Source: SB25 sp050180705
GTDB lineage: Bacteria > Bacteroidota > Bacteroidia > Bacteroidales > Tenuifilaceae
DNA: 64,000 bases
Assembly (NCBI GenBank): GCA_050180705.1
Contig: JBFXDX010000013.1
Span: 1 to 64,000 of the forward strand
Direction: 5' to 3'
Part shown: positions 60,746 through 64,000 of the stretch, piece after piece
Layout: the number at the start of each line of letters is the position of its first letter
How positions within the stretch are numbered: the first letter of the stretch is position 1
Notes under the pieces: model-generated
Told to the model about the DNA's origin: nothing
Seen by the model: only the letters and a program-made list of their open reading frames with translations
Databases searched by the model: none
Translations under genes and position numbers: made by a program

Positions 60746-62077
60746 CTAATTTTTTCTTGATCTGATAATCTTGTTCACTTCGGCTTTGCCAAGTCTGATA
60801 TAGTCGAGCAGTGGTAGGTTTGCAGGGCATTCAAAGCTGCACGATCCGCATTCCATACAGTCGAGCACGTGCTCATGCTCCATGTTCTCGAACATCATTC
60901 GTTGACTTAGCCTATTAAGCAGATATGGTTCCAATCCCATTGGGCAAACCGAAACGCATTTTGCGCAACGAATGCAGGCACTGTCGGTTTTGCGTTGCGA
61001 TTCTTTCGATTGGAATACTATAATGCCCGAAGTTCCTTTTGTAACAGGTACATCGGTTGTTGTTAGCGCTTTTCCCATCATTGGACCGCCATTTACAACC
61101 TTGCCGGTGTCTTCGGGTAGTCCGCCAGCCTCTGTAATAAGGTTGGCAATGGGAGTTCCTAAACGAACTATGTAGTTTGCGGTTTTTGGTAGGTTTTTAC
61201 CGGTAACAGTAACTACGCGTTCGAACAAGGGTTTATTCTTTTGAACTGCTTCGTACACGGCAACAGCAGTTCCTACATTGTGAACAACTGCTCCAATGTC
61301 GATTGGCAATCCGCCCGATGGAACTTCTCTGTTTGTAAGCGATTTAATAAGTTGTTTCTCGCCACCTTGAGGGTATTTAACTTTTAGCGCGTGAACTTCA
61401 ATCCCTTTATATTCGACAGCAATACTTTTTAGGTACTTAATTGCATCGGGTTTGTTGTTTTCGATACCAATTAAAGCCTTATTAACATTGAGGGCTTGCA
61501 TTAGAATTTTAACACCCATCATCAACTCATGGCCTTTTTCGAGCATCAGTCTATGATCCGAAGTTAGGTATGGCTCGCACTCTACACCATTGATAATAAG
61601 AACTTCGGCTTTTTTGCCTGCTGGAACCGATAGTTTAACATGCGATGGAAATGTTGCTCCACCTAAACCTACAATTCCTGCTTCGTTTATTCGCTTAATG
61701 ATGTCTTGAGGACTAAGCTGAATATCTTTTTTGAGTTCAGGAGAGCGATCGATGCTGGGCTCCCACTCATCACCTTCAACTGCTATTGTAATTGCTTGGC
61801 GTTTGTAGCCCGAACTGTCAAGAACTGCATCTATGGACTCAACTGTACCCGATACCGAGGAGTGTATGTTAGCTGATACAAATCCTGCGCTTTGCGCAAT
61901 AACTTGCCCAACTTTTACTTTATCGCCCTTGGCAACAAGAACTGTGGCTGGTGCCCCAATATGCTGCGATACAGGTATGCTCACTTTTTGTGGCAATGGC
62001 AATATCTCGATTGATTTATTTGCCGATATTTTATTTTCTGGAGGGTGAACTCCACCTTTTGAGAATGTTTTTAACAT
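60746..62077 (-). CDS. rnfC: Rnf complex subunit RnfC
   Basis: A soluble NADH-side subunit of 443 residues. The NADH/FMN part has GIVGLGGATFPSHVK, with EVLIINGVECEPYL following. Two [4Fe-4S] clusters follow near the end: CIRCAKCVSVCPMGL and CMECGSCSFECP. It binds NADH and FMN for electron transfer. The stop is 34 nt before rnfD. Confidence 0.96.
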   Translation of the reverse strand: MLKTFSKGGVHPPENKISANKSIEILPLPQKVSIPVSQHIGAPATVLVAKGDKVKVGQVIAQSAGFVSANIHSSVSGTVESIDAVLDSSGYKRQAITIAVEGDEWEPSIDRSPELKKDIQLSPQDIIKRINEAGIVGLGGATFPSHVKLSVPAGKKAEVLIINGVECEPYLTSDHRLMLEKGHELMMGVKILMQALNVNKALIGIENNKPDAIKYLKSIAVEYKGIEVHALKVKYPQGGEKQLIKSLTNREVPSGGLPIDIGAVVHNVGTAVAVYEAVQKNKPLFERVVTVTGKNLPKTANYIVRLGTPIANLITEAGGLPEDTGKVVNGGPMMGKALTTTDVPVTKGTSGIIVFQSKESQRKTDSACIRCAKCVSVCPMGLEPYLLNRLSQRMMFENMEHEHVLDCMECGSCSFECPANLPLLDYIRLGKAEVNKIIRSRKN

Positions 62078-62099
62078 ATTCGTTTAGGTTGAATAGTTG

Positions 62100-62966
62100 C
62101 TACTCTGTTTTGTCTGCTTGAACTTCGGCCTCAACCTTTGGTTTGCGAGGAGGAAAGTTGATTTCCAGAATTGCACCTGTAGGGCATTCTTCAACGCACT
62201 TTCTGCAAAGCTTACACTTGTTGTAGTCGATGTAGGCGAGATTGTTTTCTAGCGTAATAGCCTCGTGAGGACATGTTTTTACGCATTTTCCACAGCCAAT
62301 ACATGCAACCGTACATGCTTTGCGCGCAACTCCGCCTTTATCCTTGTTGATACACGAAACAAAAATGCGTTTTCCTTTTGGGCCTTTCTTGCGAAGTTCA
62401 ATAATGAACTTTGGACAAGCTTTTACACAAGCACCGCAGGCTGTACATTTTTCTTCGTCCACAACTGGAAGTAGGGTTGTGGGGTCGATGTAGATTGCAT
62501 CGAACTTACAAACTGCCACGCAATCGCCTAATCCTAAACAGCCATACTGGCAGCCAGTATCGCCGCTGTAAAGCGAAGTTGCAATTTTACACGATGATGC
62601 TCCATCGTATTTCACAATGCGTTTGCGGTTTTCGGGGTTTCCAGAACAGCGAACAACAGCAACTTGTGGGTCTTTAGCCTCTACGGTTTTTCCCATAACT
62701 GCAGCCGCAGCGTTCATGGTGTTGTTTCCTCCTACCGGACAAAACATTGTGGTAATGTCTTCTGCTTTAACAAAAGCATCGGCGAATCCTCTACAACCAG
62801 GAAATCCACATCCTCCACAGTTTGCTCCCGGAAGAACTGCTTCAACTTCATCGATTCTAGGATCCTCGAAGACTTTAAACTTTTGCGCAACCAGATAAAG
62901 TATTACTGCTAATACAATTCCTAGTGCACTTAGCATTATTACTGAAAATAAAAGAACAGAACTCAT
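62100..62966 (-). CDS. rnfB: Rnf complex subunit RnfB (ferredoxin-accepting)
   Basis: An N-terminal membrane helix is followed by a cysteine-rich domain with the NCGGCGFPGC motif and then ferredoxin-like repeats: CTACGACVKACP, CIGCGKCVKTCP and CKLCRKCVEECP, plus a further CQYGCLGLGDC set. It takes electrons from ferredoxin. Length 288 is typical of the anaerobe type. Confidence 0.96.
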   Translation of the reverse strand: MSSVLLFSVIMLSALGIVLAVILYLVAQKFKVFEDPRIDEVEAVLPGANCGGCGFPGCRGFADAFVKAEDITTMFCPVGGNNTMNAAAAVMGKTVEAKDPQVAVVRCSGNPENRKRIVKYDGASSCKIATSLYSGDTGCQYGCLGLGDCVAVCKFDAIYIDPTTLLPVVDEEKCTACGACVKACPKFIIELRKKGPKGKRIFVSCINKDKGGVARKACTVACIGCGKCVKTCPHEAITLENNLAYIDYNKCKLCRKCVEECPTGAILEINFPPRKPKVEAEVQADKTE

Positions 62967-62978
62967 ATAGGTTGGTTT

Positions 62979-63404
62979 TTATGAGAGTTTTTCAATATCA
63001 AAATTAAACTGCTTTGCAATGGCATTCTTAAATAGGTAAAGAACTAAGTAGTATGGAATAAGCATCAGTAATGAGAGTAATCCCGCCTTAACTTCGCTCA
63101 GTCCCAATGCGCTGAATGAGAATAGTGCTACAATAATTACTATCAATGGAAGGATATATCCTAAGAATAGTGCTTTAAAACCTAGCGATTCCTTAAGTAA
63201 TACTTTTACTGTTTCTCCAACCAGAAAATTGTGGTTTGGCTTAGTTATGACAACTATCTTTTCGGTGGAATCGGATGCAGTGCAGGCACCTTTTGCATGG
63301 CAACTTGCGCATGCCGACTGACTAACAATAACCACTCGCACATCGTTGGGGGTTATTGCATCAACACGACCTAAATGCTCAATTATATGTGGTTTTGATG
63401 ACAT
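62979..63404 (-). CDS. RseC/SoxR-reducing system protein
   Basis: The 141-residue protein has a CxxC-containing N-terminal domain (CASCHAKGAC) and two membrane helices. It matches the RseC/RsxC-accessory family, commonly the first gene of rnf operons; RseC helps reduce SoxR in enterics. Its role in this phylum is unproven. It lies 12 nt before rnfB. Confidence 0.88.
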   Translation of the reverse strand: MSSKPHIIEHLGRVDAITPNDVRVVIVSQSACASCHAKGACTASDSTEKIVVITKPNHNFLVGETVKVLLKESLGFKALFLGYILPLIVIIVALFSFSALGLSEVKAGLLSLLMLIPYYLVLYLFKNAIAKQFNFDIEKLS

Positions 63405-63429
63405 TTTTGCCCGATTATTTAATCGACTA

Positions 63430-63437
63430 CAAAATTA
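63430..63437 (-). promoter_or_regulatory. Bacteroidota -7 box upstream of the rnf operon
   Basis: The minus strand reads TAATTTTG, an exact TAnnTTTG match, 26 nt before the RseC-like gene. A TTTT (63461-63464) is 23 nt upstream, a weak -33. Confidence 0.5.
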
Positions 63438-63653
63438 AATTTCTTTGGCTATCGTTGTGTAAAATGTTATACAATTGGTTAATTTATAATAAGTCCAAAT
63501 AATGAAATTTTGAGTTAAAATGCTTAATTATACTATCCATAAATATTCCGATTTCAATCGATTGCATTGATTCAGAGGCAAAATGTGGGTTAATTTTATG
63601 TTAAGTTTTGTGCTGGTTTTATATTTACACAATTGGCTAACACTAAATAATCA

Positions 63654-64000
63654 ATGACCCATCGTTTTTACTTAGTTTTGATATTGATATTTGCATTTCA
63701 CTTTCAGTATGAGGTGTATTCTCAAACTTTGTTTCCTGAATATAAGCCTGTTTATATAGATACAGAGATTCCTAGAATTGATATCATTATTGCCAACACC
63801 GATTTACAGGCAATTTATCAGTCGGGAAACGAGGAGAGTAATGTTGAGTATTCGGCAACCTTTGTGTTTAACTCCTCAGAACTTACAGATACTATATATA
63901 ATGTTGGTATTAGGCTAAGGGGGAATACCTCGAGATATTCGCAGAAAAAATCGTTTAAGGTATCGTTCAATACATATGTTGCTGGTCAAAAATTTCAGGG
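63654..64000 (+). CDS. CotH-family protein, 5' part (gene runs off the window)
   Basis: The frame from ATG 63654 stays open to the window end (115 codons). A signal peptide (MTHRFYLVLILIFAFHF) is followed by IPRIDIIIANTDLQAIY and IRLRGNTSRYSQKKSFK, the CotH kinase-like signature (PF08757). CotH proteins are secretory-pathway protein kinases or surface proteins. Bacteroidota members often carry further domains and a T9SS tail, but the rest is not visible. Confidence 0.85.
   Translation, partial: MTHRFYLVLILIFAFHFQYEVYSQTLFPEYKPVYIDTEIPRIDIIIANTDLQAIYQSGNEESNVEYSATFVFNSSELTDTIYNVGIRLRGNTSRYSQKKSFKVSFNTYVAGQKFQ

Overview
The window comes from a Bacteroidota genome, most probably an anaerobic or facultatively fermentative member of the Bacteroidales/Marinilabiliales line. 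The taxonomic call is inference from four things: type IX secretion sorting domains (both type A and type B), TAnnTTTG-type promoter boxes with few Shine-Dalgarno sites, gene orders known from that group (purA-fur-relA/spoT, tamB next to tsaD, guaB followed by parvulin chaperones and an OstA-like protein), and families largely confined to it. No transposase, prophage, CRISPR array, tRNA or restriction system was seen. Almost all of the window is chromosomal backbone.

Layout. 1-130: 3' end of a 5S rRNA and its terminator, so an rRNA operon ends here, followed by about 450 bases without a gene. 0.6-9.3 kb: PsiE-like membrane protein, long-chain acyl-CoA ligase, PflX-like radical SAM protein, SPOR lipoprotein, MFS transporter, then a minus-strand unit of a tungsten-type aldehyde:ferredoxin oxidoreductase, a MoaD-like sulfur carrier and a ThiF/MoeB-like E1 enzyme. 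9.5-18.7 kb: a DUF3857-like secreted protein, purA, fur, relA/spoT, a T9SS cargo protein and an active/inactive M16 peptidase pair. 18.9-26.1 kb: ClC channel with CBS domains, single-domain response regulator, glyA, PH-like membrane protein, TSUP permease, a repeat-rich gap, and tonB-exbD-exbB. 26.2-38.9 kb: TamB, TsaD, a hybrid histidine kinase with an NMT1-like sensor and no phospho-accepting histidine, YaaA, an RlmI-like methyltransferase, RNase D-like exonuclease, DUF5063 protein, a 23-bp tandem hairpin repeat and proline dehydrogenase. 39-44 kb: PocR-sensor kinase, secreted S1/P1-type nuclease, RecQ. 44.2-51.6 kb: guaB and a periplasmic/outer-membrane biogenesis cluster of two SurA-like isomerases, a parvulin-like lipoprotein and an OstA/LptA-like protein. 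51.6-57.9 kb: DUF2795 protein, cobalamin adenosyltransferase, LolD-type ATPase, O-methyltransferase, RecG, DUF3108 protein, small lipoprotein. 58-63.4 kb: a complete Rnf operon led by an RseC-like gene. The window ends inside a CotH-family gene.

How it fits together. Rnf couples reduced ferredoxin to NAD+ and an ion gradient. The aldehyde:ferredoxin oxidoreductase makes reduced ferredoxin, and its two small neighbours are plausible helpers for its pterin cofactor. TonB/ExbBD, TamB, the chaperones and the OstA-like protein serve the outer membrane. The observations most worth a second look are the histidine-less hybrid kinase, the zinc-less E1 enzyme with a perfect 14-bp hairpin inside its operon, two arrays of 22-23 bp hairpin-forming tandem repeats, and the missing standard start codon of tamB. 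I did not find a clearly new defence or mobile system.
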